Shown: one piece after another, positions 1 to 9,490 of the stretch
Layout: each line of letters begins with the position of its first letter
Numbering within the stretch: position 1 is the first letter of the stretch
Source: Hermatobates lingyangjiaoensis
Lineage: Eukaryota > Arthropoda > Insecta > Hemiptera > Hermatobatidae
Assembly (NCBI GenBank): GCA_026182355.1
Contig: JAPFBL010000378.1
Span: 124,001 to 188,000 of the forward strand
Direction of reading: 5' to 3'
Length of the DNA: 64,000 bases
The notes under the pieces: generated by a model
What the model was told of the DNA's origin: nothing
The model's database searches: none
The model's input: only the letters and a program-made list of their open reading frames with translations
Program-made: the position numbers and the translations under genes

Positions 1-452
1 TACTGAATCATTAAACTTTGCTTGTAACTGGAAATCATTTGTGAGCATGTTTAAAGCTTCATTTAAGTCACTGGGATTCTTCGTTCTCATGAGACATCCT
101 ATCAGTTCTTTAAGACATTTCAATACTACTCTCAGTTCTAATTTCCTATTGTAATTGCAAATTATGTCTGCTTCCGTGTTGTTACATTGTTCCTCCAGAA
201 CGCGATTTGCAAATTTAATAAACTTTGGATTCGTTCGAAGAAGTCAAATGGACTTTCAGTACTATACTGTTTCAATGCGGACATTTCAATGGCAAGGGTG
301 AACCCGTCCCTTCTATCACTATAACTATTTAATAGGGCAGTTTTTAATTCTTCCCAACATATTATCCTATTATTATTTACTGTTGCGGCTGCCGGTCCTT
401 TTATTTTAGCCATTAGACTAAACATGAGAAATTCATTTTGAAAATCATTCAC
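1..452 (-). pseudogene. LTR-retrotransposon gag (capsid-like) fragment
   Basis: The minus strand from 452 to about 162 encodes a gag-like stretch with the pattern LMAKIKGPAA, WEELKTALLNSYSDRR and a later FFERIQSLLN, typical of Ty3/Gypsy-type capsid domains. A continuation in another frame (about 160 to 1) reads like the next capsid helices (RTKNPSDLNEALNML). The two parts are separated by a frameshift and the left end is cut by the window. No protease, RT or LTR is visible, so this is a decayed fragment. Assignment to Gypsy rather than another LTR group is tentative. Confidence 0.6.
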
Positions 453-1344
453 GTCTTTTTTTATTGTAAAATCTGTTAACTAACTTTTCTGATATTTCAA
501 TGAATCTAGAGGGAAGTGAAGCTTCTCTAATGAAATTCAGGAACCATGTCTAAATATTCTTTCTTTAAAGTGTTCTCCATGTCGAATGTATCTGCTGTGT
601 GTGTACAAACAAAAATACAACAAATATAAATTCAAATAACATCACAAAAATAAGCAAAAAAAATATAAACTGTTAAAGTAAAATTATTTAATTATTCAAG
701 TTAAAATGATTGAATAATAATAATTTGAATTATTATTATTATTATTAATAATAATAATAAAACTATTAATATTTTTATAAAAAAATGTAATTAGCAACAA
801 TTTCTAACTTTATGACAATATTTAGAAAGCAAAATAAAATATTTTCTACAAGACAGTTCTCTCCTAACAAAGGTAAAAGTAACTGTACTCACAGAAGTAG
901 GATGAAGAGCATTTCCTCTGCTTCGTTCACTCCTTGTGTGGGCCTTCCTTGGTTGATTTTCCTTCTTCCAACTATGTCCGATCCGACTGCGCCAGTTATG
1001 TTCTTTCCTCTCAATATTGTCTTTTTAAAAAATGTTTATTTACTAATTACTTATGTTATGGTTTACAGTATTAGTTAATACTTTACTATTAGATTCTTCT
1101 AATAGGAGTCTGTCTAATGAAAAATATAATATAAGGAATAATACAATAAACAGTTGATCATAAGACTCCTGAGGCAAGACTAAGGATTCGACAAGACTGA
1201 ATGAGAGTGTGGACAAGACTGGAGCTGCGGCGCAGCGCTAGCTCTTATATAAAGTTTTAAAGCTTACAATGCACTTTAAGTTCAACACTCCTGCTGGTGC
1301 AGCTGCCTCTGGGATAAAGAAGGTGCTTGTTTGCTACCAGATAA
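453..1344. other. AT-rich gap with ATT/TAA low-complexity tract
   Basis: No gene is seen. A stretch of ATT/TAA-like simple sequence lies at about 715-765. The part at 1140-1260 is less AT-rich but matches nothing I recognise. Confidence 0.5.
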
Positions 1345-1683
1345 CTTTTATATATATATATACAGGTTTGATTAAATAATACGCCATATTTACGGTTGAT
1401 TAGTTTCCTTGTGTATTTCTCAAGGGATCTGAATAATCTTCTTGTACAAACATCTAAATTGAATAGAACATTTCCAATGGTTCCATTGTCTTTACATCTT
1501 GCATTTCCACTAATTTTACTATTGACACAACAGTCACAACTAGTACTATTACTATTACTACTACTTCTATTATCACTACTACTATTATCACTACTATCGA
1601 CATGTTTCGACTGCTCGTCAGTCATCTTCTGGATAAGGAGGTTCTTTGCTGAGTTGTTGGTATTTACTGCAGTTGTTGATCAG

Positions 1684-2785
1684 CTACGAGTGGTCTAATG
1701 GTGGGTTTCGGTAATCAGTTTCTGATTGGCTGGTTGTAGGGATGGAGAGGGCATGGTTATGCAGTACTGTTATCTGGTGGCCAGCAGATGAAGTTATCGG
1801 GGCCAAGAGCTTAAGCACCCTGCTACTACTATTAAGTTGAGTGTTGAGAGTCGGTTTCCTTTCCTGTATTAAAATGGCTTCCAGAATTAGCAATTTTTGT
1901 GGATCCTTTTCCTTTAGTATGATTGTTGTATTATTCACAAGGTCTTCCCTTCGAATATTGGTTTTATGAATAGATTCAGCATGGTTTCGAGGAGCACCTC
2001 CGGCTAAGTGCATAGTAAGTCTCCGTGATAGGGAAGTAGTAGTCATGCCAATGTACGAATTGTTACGGGTTTCACAGTCCCCGGTTCGACAAGTGTATTC
2101 GTACACTAGGCCTGCTTCCTTCAACGGAGAGTCCTTGGGCTGGTTGTTGTTCCTCATGATTAAGTTTCTTATTGTTGGGCCCTGGTAGTATATGTTGAGT
2201 TCTATACGATCTTGGGGGTTGGTACATTTTACATTATTCTGGATGATGTTTTTTAAAATCCTCTCGTCTGTTTTATAGTGGTCACTGAATTGATTTTTGT
2301 AATATATTTTGTGCGTGGTGCCTGTAGGTTCAGTTTCTTCGTTTCGAGTATTTTTCTTGTTCAGGTATTGCCGTAATAATTCTTCGAACAATCCATCGGG
2401 GTACCCATTATTTATTAGCGCCTGTTTGATGGTTGCAATGTCTTGGTGGAACATCTGCCAATTAGAGGCTATCTTGAAGGTTCTTTGGATGAGGGCTTTA
2501 ACAGTATTTTTCTTATAACGCAGGGGACATTCACTGTGGTAGTTGAGGAACGACATAGTGTTGGATGCTTTCCTATACAAAGAAGTTACTGTTTGGTCAG
2601 TTGAAAAATCTATTTTAACATCTAGGAAATGAATTTTGTTTTGGATAGAAGGATCAATGGTAAATTTCAAGCATGAATTATTTTCCAGCTATATTCTTAA
2701 GTTTAGATAGCTTTTCTGGTGTTTCCATAGTGACAAAGCAGTCGTCAATATAACGACAATATATCTGTCCAGTTTTTTAAAAAAC
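1684..2785 (-). pseudogene. PLE polyprotein fragment: RT C-terminal part plus GIY-YIG
   Basis: Reading minus, the RT catalytic box RYIDD is encoded near 2735-2760. A 1-nt frame break near 2680 follows, then an open frame 2670-1684 (328 codons). Its FLDV box at the start is an RT motif seen after the catalytic aspartates. The GIY-YIG endonuclease begins at about residue 187 (GLVYEYTC), with NSYIGMTTTSLSRRL holding the YIG and catalytic Arg region. RT plus GIY-YIG in one ORF is diagnostic of Penelope-like elements, which move by target-primed reverse transcription. The N-terminal half of the RT is missing, cut where the palindrome begins, so it is not autonomous. Confidence 0.88.
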
Positions 2786-2875
2786 ATCATCCAGAATAAT
2801 GTAAAATGTACCAACCCCCAAGATCGTATAGAACTCAACATATACTACCAGGGCCCAACAATAAGAAACTTAATC

Positions 2876-3349
2876 ATGAGGAACAACAACCAGCCCAAGG
2901 ACTCTCCGTTGAAGGAAGCAGGCCTAGTGTACGAATACACTTGTCGAACCGGGGACTGTGAAACCCGTAACAATTCGTACATTGGCATGACTACTACTTC
3001 CCTATCACGGAGACTTACTATGCACTTAGCCGGAGGTGCTCCTCGAAACCATGCTGAATCTATTCATAAAACCAATATTCGAAGGGAAGACCTTGTGAAT
3101 AATACAACAATCATACTAAAGGAAAAGGATCCACAAAAATTGCTAATTCTGGAAGCCATTTTAATACAGGAAAGGAAACCGACTCTCAACACTCAACTTA
3201 ATAGTAGTAGCAGGGTGCTCAAGCTCTTGGCCCCGATAACTTCATCTGCTGGCCACCAGATAACAGTACTGCATAACCATGCCCTCTCCATCCCTACAAC
3301 CAGCCAATCAGAAACTGATTACCGAAACCCACCATTAGACCACTCGTAG
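2876..3349 (+). pseudogene. PLE GIY-YIG endonuclease, inverted second copy
   Basis: This 157-codon frame repeats the C-terminal 157 residues of the minus-strand ORF ending at 1684, on the opposite arm. It starts inside the endonuclease (before the YEYTC and YIGM motifs) and lacks any RT, so it is a partial copy created by the inverted duplication. Near identity of the two copies implies recent formation or ongoing gene conversion between arms. Confidence 0.85.
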
Positions 3350-3722
3350 CTGATCAACAACTGCAGTAAATACCAACAACTCAGCAAAGAACCTCCTTAT
3401 CCAGAAGATGACTGACGAGCAGTCGAAACATGTCGATAGTAGTGATAATAGTAGTAGTGATAATAGAAGTAGTAGTAATAGTACTAGTTGTGACTGTTGT
3501 GACAATAGTAAAATTAGTGGAAATGCAAGATGTAAAGACAATGGAACCATTGGAAATGTTCTATTCAATTTAGATGTTTGTACAAGAAGATTATTCAGAT
3601 CCCTTGAGAAATACACAAGGAAACTAATCAACCGTAAATATGGCGTATTATTTAATCAAACCTGTATAAATGAAGGACTGCTTCCTAAATATAATAATAT
3701 ATATATATATATATATATATAA

Positions 3723-3955
3723 AATAAATTCAAAACGAAGGAAACACACAGAAAGACACAGACATAACTCACATCTCACATCGAAATATCGAAACACAAG
3801 GAAACACACAGAAATACACAGACATAACTCACATCGAAATATCGATGTGAGTTATGTCTGTGTATTTCTGTGTGTTTCCTTCGTTTTGAATTTATTTTAT
3901 TTTAAAAAAGTCCGCTGGACCGTTTCTTTTAATTGTATATATATATATAATCTAG
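3723..3955. repeat. Short hairpin repeat (family K)
   Basis: An inverted repeat around 3840, with arms ending in a segment containing GTCCGCTGGACCG next to (TA)n. A second copy is at 52215-52385. No ORF is present. Part of the left arm is duplicated in tandem (about 3733-3835). Confidence 0.7.
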
Positions 3956-4019
3956 GAGGTGTCAGAGCTTATTATCCTTATTATCCTAGATTATATAAAG
4001 AAGAGTAAATAAATAAATA

Positions 4020-4062
<43 letters not shown>

Positions 4063-4287
4063 TTCACAAACGAAGAAAAGCAACACACAGAGAAAGAGAC
4101 ACACTTACAAACTCAAATTTTTGGATGATCCGTCATCAGGAGAAAAGAGAGAATGAGCGACCAAGCACGCCGGAAACACAACGGCCAATTTAAGTTTGTA
4201 AGTGTGTCTCTTTCTCTGTGTGTTGCTTTTCTTCGTTTGTGAACTGATTTGCGTCCAGTTTGGATCGTTTTTTCGAATTTTTAGTGG

Positions 4288-4295
<8 letters not shown>
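4020..4295. repeat. Short hairpin repeat (family D) between TA tracts
   Basis: Arms at about 4060-4140 and 4190-4290 are inverse copies containing GTGTGTCTCTTTCTCTGTGT, bounded by (TA)n on both sides. Other copies are at 34055-34300, 45190-45530 and 63490-63620. The arm next to the loop carries a hammerhead-like CTGANGA ... GAAA unit. Confidence 0.7.
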
Positions 4296-4338
<43 letters not shown>

Positions 4339-4710
4339 AAATTTAGGGAGCAATCCTTCTTTTATGCATGTTTTGTTGAACGACCTTTGTACTGTTGCAT
4401 GAATCAATTTCATAGTCGATCTTTCAAGTTTTCTCACCTTTGATTTAAATCTTTCTGGTATTAAATATACCAGTTCTCCAAAAGATTTATTTTTCAATAC
4501 TGACATGTTTCGGTCTCCTAGACCATCTTCAGAGTTAAACATATTTACAAAAACTTATTCCTACTAATCACAACTATATACACTATACTATACATTTCCT
4601 AAATTAACACAATAATTTTCAAAAACATCAAGAAATAATTCTATCACCAAAATAAACATTTGCTTAAAGCAGTTTTTGCCACCTGTCATAATCAGGTGTA
4701 CCTATTAACT

Positions 4711-5094
4711 TCATAAAATGCCTCTAGGTTCCATCTGTTGGGCTTTCAATCTTGATTCGTGTTCTTGCGTCGTTTTAGAATATAGTTTTAACGTCCTGTT
4801 GAAACCTGTGGTTTGGTTGTTCATATTTGGTTTCAGTTCTATTATCTTAAGTGCTTCAGCAATTTGTAGTCTATTATGATCATTTTCATGGTATAAAACT
4901 TCTGTGTTTTTCACTAGCATTTCTCGAGTCAATTTTATTTTATGTTCATTTATGGTATGAACAATAAAATTGTTCCCCAAAAGAACATACCATAAATGAA
5001 CATAAAATAAAATTGACTCGAGAAATGCTAGTGAAAAACACAGAAGTTTTATACCATGAAAATGATCATAATAGACTACAAATTGCTGAAGCAC
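4711..5094 (-). pseudogene. PLE-2 GIY-YIG C-terminal fragment, left arm
   Basis: The last about 70 codons read KLTREMLVKNTEVLYHEND and then a RLQIAEALKIIELKP segment, the C-terminal part of PLE GIY-YIG domains. The first codons of the frame are read through the palindrome centre and are not homologous. The RT and GIY core are missing. Confidence 0.72.
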
Positions 5095-5234
5095 TTAAGA
5101 TAATAGAACTGAAACCAAATATGAACAACCAAACCACAGGTTTCAACAGGACGTTAAAACTATATTCTAAAACGACGCAAGAACACGAATCAAGATTGAA
5201 AGCCCAACAGATGGAACCTAGAGGCATTTTATGA
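5013..5234 (+). pseudogene. PLE-2 GIY-YIG C-terminal fragment, right arm
   Basis: The inverse copy of the frame ending at 4711, identical over about 70 codons and ending in the same PRGIL-stop. It lacks the GIY-YIG active-site segment. Confidence 0.72.
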
Positions 5235-5402
5235 AGTTAATAGGTACACCTGATTATGACAGGTGGCAAAAACTGCTTTAAGCAAATGTTTATTTTGGTG
5301 ATAGAATTATTTCTTGATGTTTTTGAAAATTATTGTGTTAATTTAGGAAATGTATAGTATAGTGTATATAGTTGTGATTAGTAGGAATAAGTTTTTGTAA
5401 AT

Positions 5403-5590
5403 ATGTTTAACTCTGAAGATGGTCTAGGAGACCGAAACATGTCAGTATTGAAAAATAAATCTTTTGGAGAACTGGTATATTTAATACCAGAAAGATTTAA
5501 ATTAAAGGTGAGAAAACTTGAAAGATCGACTATGAAATTGATTCATGCAACAGTACAAAGGTCGTTCAACAAAATATATATATATATATC
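5403..5590 (+). pseudogene. PLE-2 terminal short ORF (N-terminal PLE segment) running into TA
   Basis: Begins ATG at 5403 (MFNSEDGLGDRNMSVLKNKS) and continues through GELVYLIPERF to a truncated end. The left-arm inverse copy (4542-4290, minus) is longer: it ends FNKTCIKEGLLPKFTNIY and reads into the (TA)n as alternating Ile-Tyr. The same ending appears in PLE-1 and PLE-3. I infer that this is the start of the PLE ORF repeated in the terminal pseudo-LTR and cut at the insertion point. The hammerhead-like motif at 5410-5446 overlaps its first codons. Confidence 0.6.
5410..5446 (+). ncRNA. Minimal hammerhead-ribozyme-like motif (PLE-2)
   Basis: CTGAAGA at 5413-5419, one spacer T, stem II GGTCT/AGACC with a 3-nt loop, GAAAC, AT, GTC, then AGT pairing with ACT before the core (stem I, 3 bp). 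Predicted cleavage follows GTC (5443). The inverse copy is at 4499-4535. One base between the core and stem II departs from the classical hammerhead. Confidence 0.55.
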
Positions 5591-5780
5591 AATGATCAAA
5601 CCACAATAAGAAAATGGGAAAGCAAGACCCAACTGTTTTGGGTTTTTGACTCTGACGAAGACCGATTGTTACGGTTGAAAGATCTTAGTCTTGCTTTCCC
5701 ATTTTCTTATTGTGGTTTGATCATTGATTGTTATTTCACGTGTTCATGTGAAATCTTTTTATATATATATATATATAAGC
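5591..5780. repeat. Family A hairpin, asymmetric copy
   Basis: The left arm (5591-5628) matches the distal part of the right arm (5683-5735, containing TTGTGGTTTGATCATTG). It stops next to the predicted hammerhead scission site, while the right arm carries the whole motif (5647-5690). A TA tract follows at 5761-5777. Confidence 0.75.
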
Positions 5781-6246
5781 AAAATTAATGAATAATCTTT
5801 TTACACAACATTTATGTGTTGTTTGTTTTCCCATAGAATGTTGAAATTGATCTATCTGTCGAAAAATTTTGGGAATTTTATGATTTTTTTAGATTGAAAG
5901 AAAAATGTAATTCGGGGTAACAATGTTTGTTTGTTTGCCTAATGCCTATGGCTTTATCTATATAGATTGGTCTTAAGATCGCAGAGATGGAATTACCATG
6001 CTTTTGAATTGTCCCTTGAACCGTTTTTTTTTCTCCAATATTAATATTCCGTTAGAATAGGTAAACATCAAACACCCTTTGGTTTTAGTCGAATGGTCCG
6101 ACTAAAGGTGACGATGTTCAGTGTTATTCTCTAATGTCATTGAGTACCCAGTAAGTCTCTGAAACTTCATAGCCCAGTCCTTCTGGCTTTTATTTTTCGT
6201 CATTCCAGTTTATTATTTATCTATGAGAATGTGTATTGTGGCAGGT
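5781..6246. other. Intronic/upstream sequence, nothing recognised
   Basis: AT-rich sequence without an ORF of note or a clear repeat. It presumably belongs to the intron preceding the exon at 7510. Confidence 0.4.
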
Positions 6247-6544
6247 ATTTTCCGGGCTGTAAGTCGCGATTTTTTTGTAGTTTGGATGGGGTGGGCCTTA
6301 TACTCTGCAGCGACTTATGTGTCAAATTATTAACACATTATGTCAATGTGTCATTTCACATGTTATTTATGCTATAGTTATCAGAATAGCTCTTAATATG
6401 TTATTCTATCATACCAGGCACGTTCTCAGTTGTGTAATGTAACGAAAGCACACAGTTCACACTTATATATGGTTTTTCCTTCTATATTATGCATTTTATG
6501 GCTGGTGTGTCTTGTGCTCCGGAGCGACTTATTGTCTGGAAAAT
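6247..6544. mobile_element. Short TIR DNA transposon (MITE)
   Basis: Terminal inverted repeats ATTTTCCGGGCTGTAAGTCG at the left and GCGACTTATTGTCTGGAAAAT (21 bp, positions 6524-6544) at the right enclose about 300 bp without coding capacity. Such TIRs are common in Tc/mariner-like short elements; superfamily assignment is tentative. Confidence 0.65.
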
Positions 6545-6789
6545 CATTTTGTATTAATATGAGATATGTAGTAGTAAGAGAGAAGTGTATGTCATTTAAT
6601 ATCTGTTTTATTAATTACAATAATATCCTTTACATTGTATTGTACAATATTTAAATAGCATATACTATGTATAGAATATACTATGGTATGTAGTATTTTA
6701 TAGAAATGCAATGTATGGTATAGAATAGCATAGAGCAGAGGTGCCAACCTGGGAGTCGCGAGCCACATGCCGCTCTTTGAAGAATTATT

Positions 6790-6990
6790 TGTGACTTTCA
6801 ATATATATATAAAGATTTCACTTAAACACGTAAAATAACAATCAATGATCAAACCACTATATGAAATGGGAAAACAAATCTAAGACAAGATCAGTTGGAT
6901 TTTTGACTCTGACGAAGACCGCTTGTTACGGCTGAAAGATCTTAAGTCTTGTTTTCCCATTTTCATATTGTGGTTTGATCATTAGAGGTT
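6790..6990. repeat. Family A hairpin copy
   Basis: Arms with TGATCAAACCAC at about 6845 and its inverse at about 6970, and a CTGACGA ... GTTACGGC ... GAAAG hammerhead-like unit at about 6905-6950. Just left of it (6745-6790) is a piece resembling a hAT terminus. Confidence 0.65.
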
Positions 6991-7089
6991 TATGGCTACA
7001 AATTTAAATGTTCTAATGAATTAAGATAATATGTTAGAAGAATGAAATTGTTAAATGTAAAAAGTTAGCCTCAATCAAACATGTATTTC

Positions 7090-7380
7090 TGATGCATTCA
7101 TAGTGTGATGGATAGTTGTCGAACAAGTGTTTGACTGATCAAACAAAACCTTAGTTGGTTGTCAACGAGTTTATTTTGTTTACTTTATAGTAAAGTTGAG
7201 TTTAGGTCACTCCAGATGTTTTATGTTAGTTTTTATTCCTGTTGGAGTTTAATATATTATAGGTAAGGCAGGACAGCGTCTTTTGGGTTAGTTATTGTAT
7301 TTATAATTAAATACCAAATTAAGGCTAGCTAAAGATAAGACGACATTGACTGACTGTGAAGTTGGCCAGGTCAGCTAGTT
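7090..7380 (-). repeat. Dispersed repeat family R, partial
   Basis: Shares in inverse orientation the segment GACGCTGTCCTGCCTTACCT found at 35090 and the TTTACTTATA-AGTTGAGT piece. Other copies are at 34981-36310, 48738-48850 and 56925-57005. Class unknown. Confidence 0.5.
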
Positions 7381-7509
7381 CTTATTATGAGTATGATAGA
7401 TGTACACATGAGTAGGAGAGCTAGCTTAAAGCGCATGTCACTCGCTTTACAATACTTACTACTTACTGTAACAATGGACAAAGACATGTTGACTTGGTTT
7501 CTGCTTCAG

Positions 7510-7674
7510 GAACATCAGCCTCCGCTCCATTGGCGGCAGGACTGTGCGCCTTGGCCCTGGAGGCCAATCCAGACCTGACGTGGCGTGACATGCAGCACAT
7601 CGTCGTGATGGCCAGCAACCCGCAGCCTCTTCTCAAGGAGAATGGATGGATCACCAACGGCGTCAACAGAAGAG
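7510..7674 (+). CDS. Fur2: Furin-like protease exon: end of S8 catalytic domain with active Ser
   Basis: The acceptor is TGCTTCAG at 7502-7509 and the donor is GTCTGT at 7675; the exon enters and leaves in phase 1. With the G from the previous exon it encodes [11 protein letters not shown], the nucleophile block of subtilisin/kexin proteases (Ser at 7515-7517). [18 protein letters not shown] and NGWITNGVN follow, both typical of the helix and loop after the active Ser in convertases. The Asp, His and oxyanion Asn are encoded upstream of the window. The high GC content contrasts with the intron. The downstream intron is 7.5 kb. Confidence 0.95.
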
Positions 7675-7789
7675 GTCTGTAACTCATACACCTTATATCA
7701 CCTGCTCTTTCATTCTTTTAACCTTTTAACCTTTACCATTTAACCTTTTATATATATATATATTAACTATAATATATATTAATATTAAT

Positions 7790-8025
7790 ATTAAACACTT
7801 ACTGGATCAATTTCAAACCGAAGTTCATCATGAGGAAGAGAGAAGAAGGGAAGAAGAAGAGGTCGTGCGTTCTAGAGTGTGGGTGGAAGGCGACTCCCCA
7901 CCACTTCTTCCTTTCTACTCTCTTCCTCATGACGGACTTTGCTTCGAAATATCCATTAGTACATGTTCTCATTTTTAAGTGTCTTTTTTTTATTTATCTG
8001 TCCGGTTTTTAATAATTTCATTTAT
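7790..8025. repeat. Hairpin repeat (family M) with TA end
   Basis: Inverse arms (about 7800-7870 and 7915-8020) with AAGAAGGGAAGAAG-like purine runs and the TCCGGTTT segment next to TA. It is a short relative of the large element at 28260-29995. Confidence 0.6.
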
Positions 8026-8215
8026 ATATATATATATAAAGATTTCACATAAACACGTGAAATAACAATCAATGATCAAACCACAATAAGAAATGGGAAA
8101 ACAAGACTAAGATCTTACAACCGTAAGAAGCGGTCTTCGTCAGAGTCTGACCGCTTGTTACGGTTGAAAGATCTTAGTCTTGTTTTCCCATTTCTTATTG
8201 TGGTTTGATCATATA
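8026..8215. repeat. Family A hairpin copy
   Basis: Near-perfect inverted arms around about 8140, with TGATCAAACCACAATAAG at 8072 and its inverse at about 8190, preceded by a TA tract. It contains a hammerhead-like unit on both arms. Confidence 0.75.
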
Positions 8216-8769
8216 CTTTAAAAACTTTGAGAACACTATATAATTCTGCGTTTGGGCATGCTTTTGTTTGTTTGAACACCGGGCACGCTTTCTCTATTAT
8301 ACTGGTTTAGCAGCGAATAGTTATTGAGGGATAAAGCGACTTGTTATGTAGCCCTACACGTTTAAAATAGTGAATGAGAATCTTTCCTGTACAGATGTGG
8401 TATACATTGGGACCGCTACATTATTAATACACTCTTAAGTTGTTAATTATGATGCAGGGATTTTTTTAAGACTACAATATTATACCTATTTGCATGTACA
8501 TCCTTGTGTACTTCATTGTCTTTAAAAGACTGTATGTTTGATTAATTCCCATTTCTCTAATGAAATATTTAGAGTTGTGGCCTCAATCCGAACATATAAC
8601 CCTCAGCACGCTCTACCTGTTAGCCTATATCTCAGCCTTAACATATGAATTGCAGTAACTTGAGTTAAACCATTTTGACAGATTCATGATTACATCATAA
8701 TTAAAATCATATTAAAGTTATAAAATACATAATGTTATAAACGTCAATAATTATTTCATTAAATAATTA

Positions 8770-9490
8770 AACAAAACTAAAGTTTATTGGGACTTGGTCA
8801 GTTCTTCAGGTTCAAATTAAACTCTCATTGCCAACGTTTCGGTTTTTATTTAAAACCTTTTTCATAGGCCTACAAAAACAGAGGGAATAGTAAGAAATAA
8901 TTCAATCATTCAAAAATCAAACATACATAAAAGTGCAATTAGTTACAATTAAGAAATTACAATAGAAATGTTGACAATAGGTTAGTGAGAAAACTTACAG
9001 AAGTATAAATTTTGAAACAGAAAACTAAGTATTACATTACAAATTATTTTACAGAGAAAAATAGTCTGTAGATTTCAACTACTGTAGTTTGAATAAACAC
9101 GTGTCACGTGTTCAGTTCATTTTCAGTTCAGTGACACGTGTCATTCAAACTGCAGTTGTTGAAATCTACATACTATTTTTCTTGGTAAAATAATTTGTAA
9201 TGTAATACTTAGTTTTCTGTTTCAAAATTTATACTTCTGTAAGTTTTCTCACTAACCTATTGTCAACATTTCTATTGTAATTTCTTAATTGTAACTAATT
9301 GCACTTTTATTTAGGTTTGATTTTTGAATGATTGAATTATTTCTTACTATTTTCTCTGTTTTTGTAGGCCTTTGAAAAAGGTTTTAAATAAAAACCGAAA
9401 CGTTGGCAATGAGAGTTTAATTTGAACCTGAAGAACTGGCCGAGTCCCGATAAACTTTAGTTTTGTTTCTATTCCACAGTTGATACTTTT
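8770..9490. repeat. Family F palindrome, about 720 bp
   Basis: Two arms of about 320 bp (8780-9115 and 9120-9470) are inverse copies over almost their full length. Each has a stem ending CCGAAACGTTGGC and the flank TTTATCGGGACTCGG. It ends in single-copy AT-rich DNA rather than (TA)n. Other copies are at 11755-12010, 26125-26225, 31920-32100 and 63030-63480. Confidence 0.8.

Larger units (their letters stand above)
1345..3722. mobile_element. Penelope-like element in a large inverted repeat (PLE-1)
   Basis: Two arms, about 1345-2260 and 2787-3700, are near-identical in inverse orientation and both end at (TA)n. The spacer (2261-2786) holds extra coding sequence on the minus strand. Each arm carries the GIY-YIG endonuclease end of a PLE ORF and then a terminal segment with a Ser/Asp-rich short ORF. 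Both outward ends are thus the same element terminus facing TA microsatellite. A short ORF-less relative is at 12421-12938. Confidence 0.85.
4296..5590. mobile_element. Penelope-like element in inverted repeat (PLE-2)
   Basis: The arms, about 4335-4965 and 4985-5575, are near-perfect inverse copies centred at about 4975, with (TA)n at 4292-4333 and a short TA tract at 5572-5590. Each arm holds the same order: end of the GIY-YIG ORF, about 170 nt of spacer, a hammerhead-like motif overlapping a new ATG, and a short ORF that runs to the TA end. ORF-less remnants of the same family are at 32340-32760 and 49290-49430. Confidence 0.82.

Noticed and set aside
812..1078. 88-codon open frame
   Set aside because: No homology or splice context, low-complexity C-terminus; a chance frame in AT-rich DNA.
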